A DNA stretch of 64,000 nt from Ktedonobacteria bacterium brp13 (lineage in GTDB: Bacteria; Chloroflexota; Ktedonobacteria; Ktedonobacterales; Ktedonobacteraceae), in assembly GCA_015099395.1 (NCBI GenBank), contig AP024096.1, forward strand, positions 2,790,001 to 2,854,000, given 5' to 3'. A program made the position numbers and the translations under genes. Positions 36,089 through 44,291 of the stretch are shown one piece after another. Position 1 is the first letter of the stretch, and the number at the start of each line of letters is the position of its first letter. A model generated the notes under the pieces. It had not been told where the DNA came from and did no database searches. It saw nothing but the letters and a program-made list of their open reading frames with translations.

Positions 36089-36898
36089 TTGAGCACTCCT
36101 ATGCCTCCGAACATGCCGCCAGAGGATCAGCAACCGCTGTATACCTACAATCAATCGCCGCACACATATTATCCGCCGCCCATGGGTAGGTTCGCACCAC
36201 CGCCCACGCCCCCGAAACGTGGCCTGCAGTGGTGGCACTGGCTGCTTATCGCCGGGGGCGGCATCATCGCCATTTCCTGCGTTCTGTGTGGCTCGCTCTA
36301 CACGCTGGGGAGAATCGTCGCCAGCAATGCACCCACACCGAGCTACTCATATACTCCACCGGTGGCTTTCCCGTCGCCGACGGCATTCAGCCCGACAAGG
36401 GCCACCCCGTCGCCGACGGCATTCGGCCCGACAAAGGCCACCGGGACCTTAAGCTTCAGGGGGAGTGCCGGCGACTTCATCGCCGGAGACAAGTTGTACT
36501 CGTACTCCACCAGGAAGGGCGACGCGCTGACCATCTCCGCCAGTTCCACCGGTAGCACCGTGAGCATCGGGGTTACCGGCTACAACGGCGACTTGTGGAC
36601 CCTGGATTTCGGAGCACCCGGTACGGTGGCACCCATTAATGGGAAGCCTGCTGTTCTCGTTCCGGGTACCTACAGCGACGCGCACCGGTACCCGTTCAAC
36701 GGGAATGGGCCGGGCCTGGCTCTGTACGGCAACGGCCGGGGATGCAACACGGTGACCGGCTCGTTCACCATCATTGACGCTGTCCTCGGTCCTCAGGGCT
36801 ATGTGCAGAAGTTCGACGCAACTTTCGTGCAGCACTGTGAGGGAGGGACCTCAGCGGCGAGTGGTCAGGTCCACATCTCGAACCCGCCAGCAGGTTAG
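36089..36898 (+). CDS. Membrane-anchored protein with Pro-rich tail and beta domain
   Basis: The 269-residue product has a Pro/Tyr-rich cytoplasmic N-terminus (PPNMPPEDQQPLYTYNQSPH), a single membrane helix (WHWLLIAGGGIIAISCVLCG), a linker with a duplicated 12-residue unit (PSPTAFSPTRAT, PSPTAFGPTKAT) and an extracytoplasmic all-beta domain. That domain starts at GTLSFRGSAGDFIAGDKLYS. I do not recognise it. The start is a TTG at 36089 with AAAGGA eight bases upstream; an ATG at 36101 lacks such spacing. Base composition is richer in G and C than the neighbours, and the gene is flanked by two copies of the AGTACTCTGTCATC element, which suggests transfer. Confidence 0.65.
   Translation: MSTPMPPNMPPEDQQPLYTYNQSPHTYYPPPMGRFAPPPTPPKRGLQWWHWLLIAGGGIIAISCVLCGSLYTLGRIVASNAPTPSYSYTPPVAFPSPTAFSPTRATPSPTAFGPTKATGTLSFRGSAGDFIAGDKLYSYSTRKGDALTISASSTGSTVSIGVTGYNGDLWTLDFGAPGTVAPINGKPAVLVPGTYSDAHRYPFNGNGPGLALYGNGRGCNTVTGSFTIIDAVLGPQGYVQKFDATFVQHCEGGTSAASGQVHISNPPAG
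36371..36442 (+). repeat. 36-base in-frame tandem repeat
   Basis: Two 36-base units encode PSPTAFSPTRAT and PSPTAFGPTKAT in the extracytoplasmic linker of the gene at 36089-36898. They differ at about three bases. Confidence 0.85.
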
Positions 36899-36991
36899 CA
36901 ACCGCCGTATCCCCAGGCCGCCGCGAGTAGGTTCGCACCACCGCCCACGCCCCCGAAACGTGGCCTGCAGTGGTGACACTGGCTGCTCACC
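36899..36991 (+). pseudogene. Truncated duplicate of the preceding gene's N-terminus
   Basis: Bases 36929-36985 (GTAGGTTCGCACCACCGCCC and onward) repeat 36186-36242 almost exactly: the codons for GRFAPPPTPPKRGLQWW. In the copy a TGG codon has become TGA, and the sequence breaks off in the membrane helix. It is the start of a tandem paralogue that has been lost. Confidence 0.7.
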
Positions 36992-37039
36992 GGGGTCAGG
37001 GCTGATGCGTGCTCGCAGACTCGCATCAGCCCTGACCCC
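36992..37039. terminator. Strong 18-base hairpin
   Basis: GGGGTCAGGGCTGATGCG (36992-37009) pairs perfectly with its complement at 37022-37039 around a 12-base loop. No U-run follows. It may terminate the preceding gene, or be the recombination scar at which the tandem copy was lost. Confidence 0.55.
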
Positions 37040-37133
37040 TGGAATGCAAAACCTGGAAAAACCGCCTCTCATCTGCTACACTTGAACAGAATAGTGGAAA
37101 TAAAGCCTTCCTTCGCAGGTCCGACGATGGCTA

Positions 37134-37310
37134 AGTACTCTGTCATCCGTCAAGCGATGAGTAAAAAGCGGGAGTGCAGAGGGCGGCGAGCCCTCTGCCG
37201 GGGCGACGCGCTGCCGGGGGCAGATGAAGCGCGTGGGTGTCCCCGCATCCTCTCTTCTTTGCTTGCCGCCCCAGGCGGCACACTCATCAAGTGAGAGATG
37301 ACAGAGTACT
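37134..37310. mobile_element. AGTACTCTGTCATC MITE-like element, complete
   Basis: The 177-base non-coding element has inverted ends AGTACTCTGTCATC (37134-37147) and GATGACAGAGTACT (37297-37310). Inside are two GC-rich hairpins (GGCGAGCCCTCTGCC region and GCCGCCCCAGGCGGC). A truncated direct copy lies at 35653-35800. Confidence 0.8.
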
Positions 37311-37405
37311 AGATCCCTACGCCAGATCCCCACGCCGGGATCAATAGGCGCAAGACATACTTCCCCAAAGGTCATCAAGCCTGCATGAATCTTGCCAGTC
37401 TCTCG

Positions 37406-37523
37406 CTAGCTAAAGAACAGGTTACGTCTGGCAAACCAGAAACGAGCGGACAGAACAAAAATCAGCATCTACAGCAGCAACAGTACGATACCCAACCAGC
37501 CCCAGAGATCGATCGTACCCTGT
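37406..37523 (-). pseudogene. Broken duplicate of an ABC-2 permease C-terminus
   Basis: The segment aligns without gaps to 39600-39717, the end of the intact permease gene at 39600-40391 (IDLWGWLGIVLLLL, ARFWFARRNLFFS). A TAG at 37469-37471 replaces a Tyr codon. The rest of the gene and the ATPase are absent, so about 40 codons of a duplicated exporter remain. Bases 37524-37833 are AT-rich and hold only the promoter region of the next gene. Confidence 0.85.
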
Positions 37524-37833
37524 AAGCTTAATTCCAAAATTTACAGGCACATCAGTAAGATCCTACATAAGACTTACATAAGACATAGAGAAGATTCTTG
37601 GTATAAGACACCCTGAATTGCAATAAAACAGAATGCCTCTTTATTAACTTTCAAGCATCTACAAGGCTTTTGACCTGTCTTACTAAAGGTACCGTTAAAG
37701 TGAAAAAGCAATGAACTGTACATGAACTGTACATGAATCACTATATTTATACTTATAAACAATAACTATTTAATAATAGCGAATAACATGGCACTCAACC
37801 TAATTGCCCCAAAAAAAGAGGAGAAGCACAGCA

Positions 37834-38811
37834 ATGAAACGATCCCATTTTAGCGTTGTGGTCACATTGGCCTTAGCGATCGCAGTAGCGATCACCTTCG
37901 CTAGTTCTATCAGACCTGCTAGTGCAAGCGCAAGCTCAAACGGTGGGGTCCTTCACTCCATCCACAGCATGCGGGTAAAAAACGCCTGTCGCAAATGCGG
38001 TGGGAGCAGTAACCTTAGCTACCATGGCGGCACAGGCGGTGTGGGCGTCGAAACAGGAGCGGACAAGGTATATCTGGTCTACTGGGGATCACAGTGGAAC
38101 AACAACGATCCCTCCGGCGAAGCGGCCATCCAGCAGAAATTCTTCAACGGCGTAGGTGGCTCAAGCTGGAACAACTCGGTGACTCAATACTGTGAAGGCG
38201 TCTCCAGCGGCACTATTTCCTGTGGTTCTTCAGGCACTCATGCCACAAACCCCGCTGGCGTGCTCAGCGGTGTCTGGTATGACAATGCATCCGCGGCTCC
38301 TTCCAACCCTAGTCAGACAAGCCTCGCCAGCGAAGCGATCAATGCAGCGGCACACTTTGGCAACACGACTGCGTCTTCGAATACAACGGTTCAGTATGTG
38401 ATCAATACCGCGACTGGCAATAACGCGAGTGGTTTCGGGACACAATACTGCGCCTGGCACAGTTCGACGAGTTCGAACTACGGCAACGTCGCCTATACCA
38501 ACATGCCCTACATTACTGACGCAGGCACGAGTTGCGGCGCCAACTTCGTGAACTCGGGTAGCGCGGGCTTGACCGACGGCATCACCATTGTCGGTGGTCA
38601 TGAGTTCGCCGAGACCGAAAGCGATATCTACCCCAGTTCTGGCTGGCTCGACAGCACTGGGAGCGAGAACGGGGACAAATGCGCCTGGATCAACTCCGGT
38701 CAGGGCGCATCAGCCAACATCACCCTGAGCACCGGCACTTTCCCTGTCCAGTCGCTCTGGAGCAACGCGTTCAATAGCAACGCCGGTGGGTGCGTTATTT
38801 CCTATCCCTAA
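37834..38811 (+). CDS. Secreted protein with HEFAETESD motif, protease-like
   Basis: The 325-residue protein has a Sec signal peptide (MKRSHFSVVVTLALAIAVAI, with cleavage near ASASA). The mature part is rich in Ser, Asn and Gly. A C-terminal motif reads GGHEFAETESDIYPSSGWLD followed by ENGDKCAW. The same H-E-x-A-E-x-x-x-D...GW.D..G.E.GD.C pattern occurs in secreted EXORDIUM-like and zinc-peptidase-like proteins, so a metal-binding role for the His and Glu residues is likely; protease activity is not shown. Six or more cysteines could form disulfides. GAGGAG lies about ten bases before the ATG at 37834, so the upstream ATG at 37804 is rejected. It is followed by a strong terminator. Confidence 0.78.
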   Translation: MKRSHFSVVVTLALAIAVAITFASSIRPASASASSNGGVLHSIHSMRVKNACRKCGGSSNLSYHGGTGGVGVETGADKVYLVYWGSQWNNNDPSGEAAIQQKFFNGVGGSSWNNSVTQYCEGVSSGTISCGSSGTHATNPAGVLSGVWYDNASAAPSNPSQTSLASEAINAAAHFGNTTASSNTTVQYVINTATGNNASGFGTQYCAWHSSTSSNYGNVAYTNMPYITDAGTSCGANFVNSGSAGLTDGITIVGGHEFAETESDIYPSSGWLDSTGSENGDKCAWINSGQGASANITLSTGTFPVQSLWSNAFNSNAGGCVISYP

Positions 38812-38832
38812 CTCTACCTTGAGTTGCTCGGA

Positions 38833-38865
38833 GGGATCGCCAATCCTGGCGATCCCCTTTTCTTT
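38833..38865 (+). terminator. Intrinsic terminator
   Basis: GGGATCGCCA (38833-38842) pairs with TGGCGATCCC (38847-38856), followed by CTTTTCTTT. It starts 22 bases after the secreted-protein stop. Confidence 0.9.
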
Positions 38866-38911
38866 ACGCAATCTTAACGCAATCTTAAAAGCTGCCTCAT
38901 CATCCACGGGC

Positions 38912-39412
38912 CTACATAGGCACAATCACATCACCCTCATCGCCACACCCCGAGAAGTGAAGCCCATCTGACTTCGTGGCTACTACCGTACACGTATAGG
39001 TCTTGGCCACTGAAAGCTTAGCTGGCACAATAGCATGCTGCATAGCATCGGTAACAGAACAGTTCTGGCCGCTGGTACGAATACTGAATGTATGAAGGGC
39101 CACCGTATCGACGGACGTGCTGGCAAAGCCAAGCGTTGCCGGTTGACACTTCTGATAGGCCTGCCAGAAACACGCTTCAGCCTGTTTCGCCATGGCTGCA
39201 TTCAGGGGAAGACCCCTAGGGCTCGTTTGTACGCTGCCGCACTTCCGCACTTGTAGGGTTGGTGTTGGCGTTGGATTCTGAGCCCCCTCTACCGTAGAAC
39301 CACACGCTGCTAATGCCACAACAACCAGAACACAGAAGAGTAGCATGGCCGCCACGGCTCTCTGAGTAGTCCAGCGACTCTGCCGAAAGTAGCGTTGTAA
39401 TCTGTGTACCAT
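38912..39412 (-). CDS. Predicted lipoprotein
   Basis: The 166-residue product has a basic N-terminus, a hydrophobic stretch (AAMLLFCVLVVVALAAC) and the lipobox LAAC, followed by a Thr/Pro linker (NPTPTPT). The mature domain contains six cysteines (VRKCGS, AEACFWQAYQKC, GQNCSVTD, TYTCTVV, FSGCGDEGD), likely in disulfides. I do not recognise the family. GGAGGTGAT, an almost perfect anti-16S match, lies eight bases before the ATG at 39412, which settles the start. Confidence 0.8.
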   Translation of the reverse strand: MVHRLQRYFRQSRWTTQRAVAAMLLFCVLVVVALAACGSTVEGAQNPTPTPTLQVRKCGSVQTSPRGLPLNAAMAKQAEACFWQAYQKCQPATLGFASTSVDTVALHTFSIRTSGQNCSVTDAMQHAIVPAKLSVAKTYTCTVVATKSDGLHFSGCGDEGDVIVPM

Positions 39413-39599
39413 TTCTCGTATCACCTCCGAAACTTCTGCTCTAACTGCACCTACTACAGAAGACGATACACAACCTAAAAAAGTTCCCAACGCATAAGGA
39501 CACCTGGATTAGAATTTGTACTTAAAAACATTTACTAACGGCGTATGTTGCATGAAAACTCTAAAATGTGGCACTAAATGCTTCTGAGTTGATCATGCG

Positions 39600-40391
39600 C
39601 TAGCTAAAGAGCAGATCACGTCTGGCAAACCAGAAACGAGCGGCCAGGACAAAAACCAGCATATATAGCAGTAACAGTACGATACCCAGCCAGCCCCAGA
39701 TATCGATCGTACCATGCAGCGCGAACCGATAACAGGCGCTGATCGGATAGAGGGGCAGTTGGAAGATTTGCATGTAATGTCGCAAGTCAGGCGAGAGATA
39801 GACGCTGGTATACAGGACGATGACGATCCAGACCAGGAAAATAATCTGTATGATACGGGTCGCAATCGGGCGGGAGAGCACGACGGTCAGCAAGGCACAG
39901 AGCATCATCACGAGGAGCACACCCAACGAACCAAGCAAGAAACCTGCGACGGTCAGGCCCTGAATATGGTGGTGTATGAAGAACGTAAAGGCCAGCAAAA
40001 GCAGATAAAGGGGGATACGTAAAAGGGCGGTCGCGAGCATGATGCCGTCGATAAAGATAGCGCGCGAGCTGAGTCGGGCAAGCTGGAGATATAGGTTCGC
40101 CTTCAAGGTGCGCTGCGTCAAAATAGCACTACCCAGCAGACTGAGCAGCGCCATCGAAGGCAGCGCCTGGCTGAAAAACTGGTCAACTGAGAGCTCGCCA
40201 TTGGTAAAAAAGACGGAAAAGACAGTAAAGACCAGCACGATATCCAACACGATCCAGCCGCTACGCAGATAGTTCAGCACGGTAAAACGTGCAATCTCCC
40301 ATGCCGGCAAAGAAAACAATGGCTGCCACTGAGTAGAGCCCTCTACGTTCTGCCTGGGGCTGTCCGGAAGCGTGGAGATTTCAGACTGCAT
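39600..40391 (-). CDS. ABC-2 type permease
   Basis: The 263-residue protein has six hydrophobic helices (for example GWIVLDIVLVFTVFSVFFTN, IIQIIFLVWIVIVLYTSVYL and LGIVLLLLYMLVFVLAARFW) and the ABC-2 permease layout. It is the membrane part of an exporter with the ATPase encoded just upstream; only two bases separate the ATPase stop from this ATG, and AGGAG lies within the ATPase end. Substrate unknown. A fragment duplicate of its 3' end lies at 37406-37523. Confidence 0.85.
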   Translation of the reverse strand: MQSEISTLPDSPRQNVEGSTQWQPLFSLPAWEIARFTVLNYLRSGWIVLDIVLVFTVFSVFFTNGELSVDQFFSQALPSMALLSLLGSAILTQRTLKANLYLQLARLSSRAIFIDGIMLATALLRIPLYLLLLAFTFFIHHHIQGLTVAGFLLGSLGVLLVMMLCALLTVVLSRPIATRIIQIIFLVWIVIVLYTSVYLSPDLRHYMQIFQLPLYPISACYRFALHGTIDIWGWLGIVLLLLYMLVFVLAARFWFARRDLLFS

Positions 40392-40393
40392 AC

Positions 40394-41344
40394 CTAATTG
40401 TCTCCTATCATCGTCGATTGCAGAAAAGTTGCCGCAACCCCACGGTTCGCCCGATCGGTGACCTGCACATAGACCTCCTCAAGGGTCTTCTGCTGGGGTT
40501 GCAATGAGATCAGCGGGATCTGTGCCTGCACCAGCAGTTCTAGCACCTGCGCCTGCGCCTCACCCTGGATAACCAACCGATTCTCTTGCGCATTGAGAAT
40601 GCTTTGCTCGGGCAGCCCTAACGAGTCCACCAGCGACCACGCCTGCAGATGCTCCGCCAGGACAATCTCAACGGCATTGTGAGCCGTCACCAGTGCAGCA
40701 ACCGTCCCCGACAGGATCATCTCACCACGGCGCAAGATACAGATGCTATCACAAAGCTCCTGCACCTCCGCGAGATAGTGAGAGCAGAGCAGAACCGTCT
40801 TCCCCTGAGAACGCAGACCCTGAATAAGCTGGCGAATCTCCCACTGGCTACGCGGGTCCAGACCACTTGTAGGCTCATCCAGAATCAATAGATCCGGATC
40901 AGTCAGCAGTGCCTGAGCGATTGCCAGACGCTGTTGCATCCCCTTCGAGTAGCCACCGACAGTGCGCGCAGCAGCATCCCGTAGATGCACACGCTCGAGT
41001 AGCTCATCCACATACTGGTGTAGCACAGGGTCTCGTAAGCCAAGCAATCTACCGAAATGCAGCAGATAGCCACGACCAGAGACACGCCGCTCAAAAAACG
41101 GACGCTCTGGTACATAGCCAACCCGCGTATGCGCCCGCATGACCTGAGCCTCCCCCAGCACATGTAACTGACCCGACGTTGGAAAAATAAAGCCCATCAA
41201 CAAACGTACCAACGTCGACTTACCCGCTCCATTCTCACCCAGCAGGCCAAAAGAGGTACCTTGCTCAATAGCAAGATTCAACTCCTTCAACGCAGTAAAT
41301 TGACCATAAAGCTTGGTTAACTCAGTGCATTCTATTACTGCCAT
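40394..41344 (-). CDS. ABC transporter ATP-binding protein
   Basis: The 316-residue ATPase has Walker A GENGAGKST, a Q-loop region near VGYVPERPFF, the signature YSKGMQQRLAIAQALL, Walker B LLILDEPTSGLDP and the switch His in CSHYLAEVQELC. A C-terminal extension of about 100 residues (HNAVEIVLAEHLQAW onward) matches the ABC-2 exporter subclass. It energises the permease encoded next. The ATG at 41344 gives the usual N-terminus (AVIECTELTKLYG); the ribosome site is weak. Confidence 0.92.
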   Translation of the reverse strand: MAVIECTELTKLYGQFTALKELNLAIEQGTSFGLLGENGAGKSTLVRLLMGFIFPTSGQLHVLGEAQVMRAHTRVGYVPERPFFERRVSGRGYLLHFGRLLGLRDPVLHQYVDELLERVHLRDAAARTVGGYSKGMQQRLAIAQALLTDPDLLILDEPTSGLDPRSQWEIRQLIQGLRSQGKTVLLCSHYLAEVQELCDSICILRRGEMILSGTVAALVTAHNAVEIVLAEHLQAWSLVDSLGLPEQSILNAQENRLVIQGEAQAQVLELLVQAQIPLISLQPQQKTLEEVYVQVTDRANRGVAATFLQSTMIGDN

Positions 41345-41471
41345 AACAAATACTACCAATCTATTTACTTCTTATAACAACACTATAGCATAGTTAGTGT
41401 ACATCTGAACACGTGCGCGCATAGTACTAGCTAAAGTAGTTGCGTTGTTGTGGAGAGCCAGACAAGTTGAT

Positions 41472-41523
41472 CTATGGAGCCAATCTAGCGTATATTCAAG
41501 GAGGCATCTTTATGCCTCCATAG
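41472..41523 (+). promoter_or_regulatory. Mutually exclusive hairpins before NRAMP gene
   Basis: GGAGGCAT (41500-41507) pairs with ATGCCTCC (41512-41519) around CTTT. Alternatively CTATGGAG (41472-41479) pairs with CTCCATAG (41516-41523). The two pairings share CTCC, and the second ends just before the ribosome site AGAAAGG. The layout could switch access to that site. It matches no metal riboswitch consensus I know. Confidence 0.45.
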
Positions 41524-41539
41524 AAAGGTAAAAAAGCGT

Positions 41540-42847
41540 GTGAAACATTTGAAAAAACCGTACCCGGCACAGCCAATGGTACGCAAGCGGCGGGCTGTCT
41601 GGATTCGTCAACTCGTGCTACTGCTTTCGGTAATCGGACCAGGACTCATCACAGCGAATGTGGATAACGATGCAACCGGGATCACCGGATACTCACTGGC
41701 CGGAGCACAATACGGCTATGGACTCCTCTGGGCAGTTGTGCTGATAACAATCAGCCTGGCAGTGGTGCAAGAGATGGTGGCCCGTATGGGCGTCGTGACG
41801 GGCAAAGGCCTGGCTGACCTCATTCGTGAACGCTTTGGCGTCAAGATCACTTTTTGGAGCATGGTATTATTACTCATTGCCAATGCCGCCACGACCGTCG
41901 CTGAATTCGCCGGCGTTGCCGGTGCCATGGATATTTTTGGCGTAAGTCCATTCATTGCGGTTCCGCTAGCGGCGATTATCGTCTGGTTTCTCGTGACGCG
42001 TGGCAGCTACAAATACGTCGAGCGCGTCCTGCTCGCCCTCTGCCTCATCTATGTAAGCTATGTGGTCAGTGGATTTCTCGTCCATCCCGATTGGCTGCAG
42101 GTCCTCCATCAAACGGCCGTCCCTGCCATCCAACTCAACCAGGGCTATTTGCTTACTCTGGTCGCCGTCATCGGGACAACCATTGCACCCTGGATGCAAT
42201 TTTATCAACAATCGGCCATTGCCGACAAACAGATCCCGGTGAAGCATCTGCGCTACGAGCAGATCGACACTTTTTTCGGAGCGTTTCTCACCGATTTTGT
42301 CGCATTCTTCATTGTGGTTTGCACGGGTGCAACGCTCTTTGTGCATCATATTCAGATTACGCAAGCCAAAGACGCAGCCCTGGCCCTGGCTCCGCTCGTT
42401 GGAGGCAACGGACATATTGCGGCAATCCTCTTCGGCGTCGGACTGCTCAACGCCTCGCTAATGGCCGCCAGTGTCCTTCCCCTTTCAACAGCTTACTCGG
42501 TCTCCGAGGCGTTTGGCTGGGAGCGCGGAGTTGGACGCACCTTCCGCGAGGCACCGCAGTTTCTGTCGCTCTATACTAGCATTATTGTCGTTGGCGCTGG
42601 CATCACGCTCTTTGTTCCCAGTAACCGGTTGGTCTTTGTCCTCAATCTCCCCAACGTGGTGGGCGGCATGCTCTTGCCGGTGATCCTGGTGTTGATGATT
42701 CTGCTGTGCAATGATCGCCGCTTGATGGGGCGCTACACCAATGGTCGGATCTTCAATGTCGTTGCCTGGACGACAACGATCGTCATGACGGTGTTGACGC
42801 TCTTGATTATCCTGAGCACTCTGTTTCCAGGGCTGTTTGGAGGATGA
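41540..42847 (+). CDS. NRAMP-family divalent metal transporter, atypical
   Basis: The 435-residue protein has 11 or so helices and the NRAMP fold signature GPGLITANVDNDATGITGYS. In classical Mn/Fe transporters helix 1 has DPGN and helix 6 MPHN. Here the helix 1 segment reads VDNDA and the helix 6 region reads GTTIAPWMQFYQ, with Ala-Pro-Trp where Met-Pro-His is expected. These are the positions that contact the metal, so selectivity probably differs; NRAMP-related Mg transporters (NRMTs) also lack the Met. The start is a GTG at 41540 with AAAGG upstream, as no in-frame ATG precedes the first conserved block. A leader hairpin switch lies directly upstream. Confidence 0.88.
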   Translation: MKHLKKPYPAQPMVRKRRAVWIRQLVLLLSVIGPGLITANVDNDATGITGYSLAGAQYGYGLLWAVVLITISLAVVQEMVARMGVVTGKGLADLIRERFGVKITFWSMVLLLIANAATTVAEFAGVAGAMDIFGVSPFIAVPLAAIIVWFLVTRGSYKYVERVLLALCLIYVSYVVSGFLVHPDWLQVLHQTAVPAIQLNQGYLLTLVAVIGTTIAPWMQFYQQSAIADKQIPVKHLRYEQIDTFFGAFLTDFVAFFIVVCTGATLFVHHIQITQAKDAALALAPLVGGNGHIAAILFGVGLLNASLMAASVLPLSTAYSVSEAFGWERGVGRTFREAPQFLSLYTSIIVVGAGITLFVPSNRLVFVLNLPNVVGGMLLPVILVLMILLCNDRRLMGRYTNGRIFNVVAWTTTIVMTVLTLLIILSTLFPGLFGG

Positions 42848-42901
42848 TAAGCAAGTGGAGGAGGTAGAGGAGATAGAGGAGATAGAGGAGGTAAGGTAAC
42901 A

Positions 42902-42945
42902 AAAAGGACACCTGAAATATATGTCTACAGGTGTCCTTTTATGCT
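42902..42945 (+). terminator. Intrinsic terminator after NRAMP gene
   Basis: AAAAGGACACCTG (42902-42914) pairs with CAGGTGTCCTTTT (42928-42940). It follows a GAGGTAGAGGAGATA simple-repeat stretch (42856-42895). Confidence 0.9.
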
Positions 42946-42968
42946 ATAAAAAAAGCCCGCATTACTAC

Positions 42969-43028
42969 TTATCCGAAAACCTGAGTGCAGAGCACTAGCG
43001 ACGCCAGTCGCGTTGGGTTTCGGAATAA
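42969..43028. repeat. 61-base palindromic repeat, copy 2
   Basis: Reads TTATCCGAAAACC to GGTTTCGGAATAA with the inner GCGACGCCAGTCGC hairpin, in the opposite orientation to copy 1 (14021-14081). It abuts the stop of the small gene 43033-43260. Confidence 0.85.
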
Positions 43029-43032
43029 GATC

Positions 43033-43260
43033 TTAGAGGCCGGAGCTACACAACTTATACAGTGACCAATCTTGCGTCTCAGAACGGGAAGACGAAAGAG
43101 TACTGCGAGAAGAAATAACGGGAAGGGCATGGCTAGGAGTAAAGAAACGGCGCAGTTCAAAAGCACTCACCTGATACGTCGAACCGTCAGAGGCGGCTGA
43201 AAGGCGGCCCTCTGCGATAGCACTACAAACATCAGCGAGAGTCGGAATATGGTCTGACAT
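43033..43260 (-). CDS. Small putative helix-turn-helix protein
   Basis: The 75-residue product starts TLADVCSAIAEGRLSAASDG with STYQVSAFELRRFF, which resembles the excisionase/MerR-like small HTH pattern (a short helix, a turn with Ser-Asp-Gly, then a Tyr-x-Val strand). GGGGAGGAG lies six bases before the ATG, one of the best ribosome sites in the window, so the gene is probably real. The last third (SSRSTLSSSRSETQDWSLYK) is low-complexity and ends next to a palindromic repeat, so the C-terminus may have been altered. Function is unknown. Confidence 0.6.
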   Translation of the reverse strand: MSDHIPTLADVCSAIAEGRLSAASDGSTYQVSAFELRRFFTPSHALPVISSRSTLSSSRSETQDWSLYKLCSSGL

Positions 43261-43510
43261 TAAGACTCCTCCCCAACAAGTATACTGTGACGCGCTAGAA
43301 GGTTAACGCAATAACAGTGTCGGTAAAACTCATACCTACTCATAAGTCAACACGAATGAAAAGTTGGCAGAGTTTCATTCTGTTCGGCCCCTGGCGAGCC
43401 CCACCACGCCCATGTCCAGACAGAGCAAAGTGGACAACATACGACGCACGACGCGGCAACACAACCAGGAATGAGTCGGCACTACAGCTGGGATCTACGA
43501 TTCGTTCTGG

Positions 43511-44086
43511 CTATTCTACCTCCTCTTGACTGGAATCATCCTCCTGGCGGCTATCATCGAACTCTGCTTCATCATCTAACAAACCCTTCATAGGATCAAT
43601 ATACATTACACGCCGGACAAGGTCAATCTGTTTAATAACCTCTTTCACTGCCGGAATGAGATATTGCTGTCCCTCGCTCCCCTTCACCACATAGATATCG
43701 TTGCCACCAGTCGTCCAGATATCATTGATCACCCCGACCTCGCGCTTATCCATGCGCAGGACAGTCAAGCCAAGAATGTCATGTTGATAATAAGAATCAG
43801 GGGGAAGTTTTGCCAGTTCAGCGATAGGGATCGAGAGTTCGCGGCTCCGTAGCGTCTCAGCGGTATTCGCATCATCCACGTCATGCAATTTAAGCAAAAG
43901 CATATCACCCTTATACGGGCGCACGCTCTCGATCGCGTAACGGGTATAAGCAGGGGCCAGAAAGACATATTCTAATGTGACGAAGCGGTTCGGGACATCA
44001 CTGAGCGACATCACCTTTAACTCACCGCGAATACCAAAAGGGGCCACTATACGTCCGATAGCAGCCCACTCTGTCGTGTTTTCCAT
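43511..44086 (-). CDS. rimM: Ribosome maturation factor RimM
   Basis: RimM assists maturation of the 30S head region and binds S19. The 191-residue product has the N-terminal RimM domain (AAIGRIVAPFGIRGELKVMS) and the PRC-barrel C-terminal domain (YYQHDILGLTVLRMDKREVG with VINDIWTTGGNDIYVV and YLIPAVKEVIKQID). The C-terminal tail is acidic and repetitive (DDSRQEDDSSQEEVE). The ATG at 44086 fits the family start; the frame is open to 44146. It follows khpA and rpsP on the same strand in the order usual for Gram-positive and Chloroflexota genomes, but trmD does not follow. Confidence 0.93.
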   Translation of the reverse strand: MENTTEWAAIGRIVAPFGIRGELKVMSLSDVPNRFVTLEYVFLAPAYTRYAIESVRPYKGDMLLLKLHDVDDANTAETLRSRELSIPIAELAKLPPDSYYQHDILGLTVLRMDKREVGVINDIWTTGGNDIYVVKGSEGQQYLIPAVKEVIKQIDLVRRVMYIDPMKGLLDDEAEFDDSRQEDDSSQEEVE

Positions 44087-44291
44087 TGCGTGTTGTTCTC
44101 TCAAAGTCTGCACTACACTAGCAATTGAATGATCCGCTCTACCCACCAGTCATCGTTCTACCAGGCTCTCACGTGATGATGTGAGGATACACAACGGAAT
44201 GTATATCATCATACACGTAAGGAGCAAGGGAAATGCGACGTAGCGGGTCGGAAGCTAGCAGGCAAAAGCTGCAAACTGGCCCACAAAAACG

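Noticed and set aside
35901..36092. Small ORF MSKRAMGWCYFIDITLGILS
   Set aside because: It has one hydrophobic stretch but no homology that I recognise, and it overlaps the ribosome site of the next gene; not supported enough to list.
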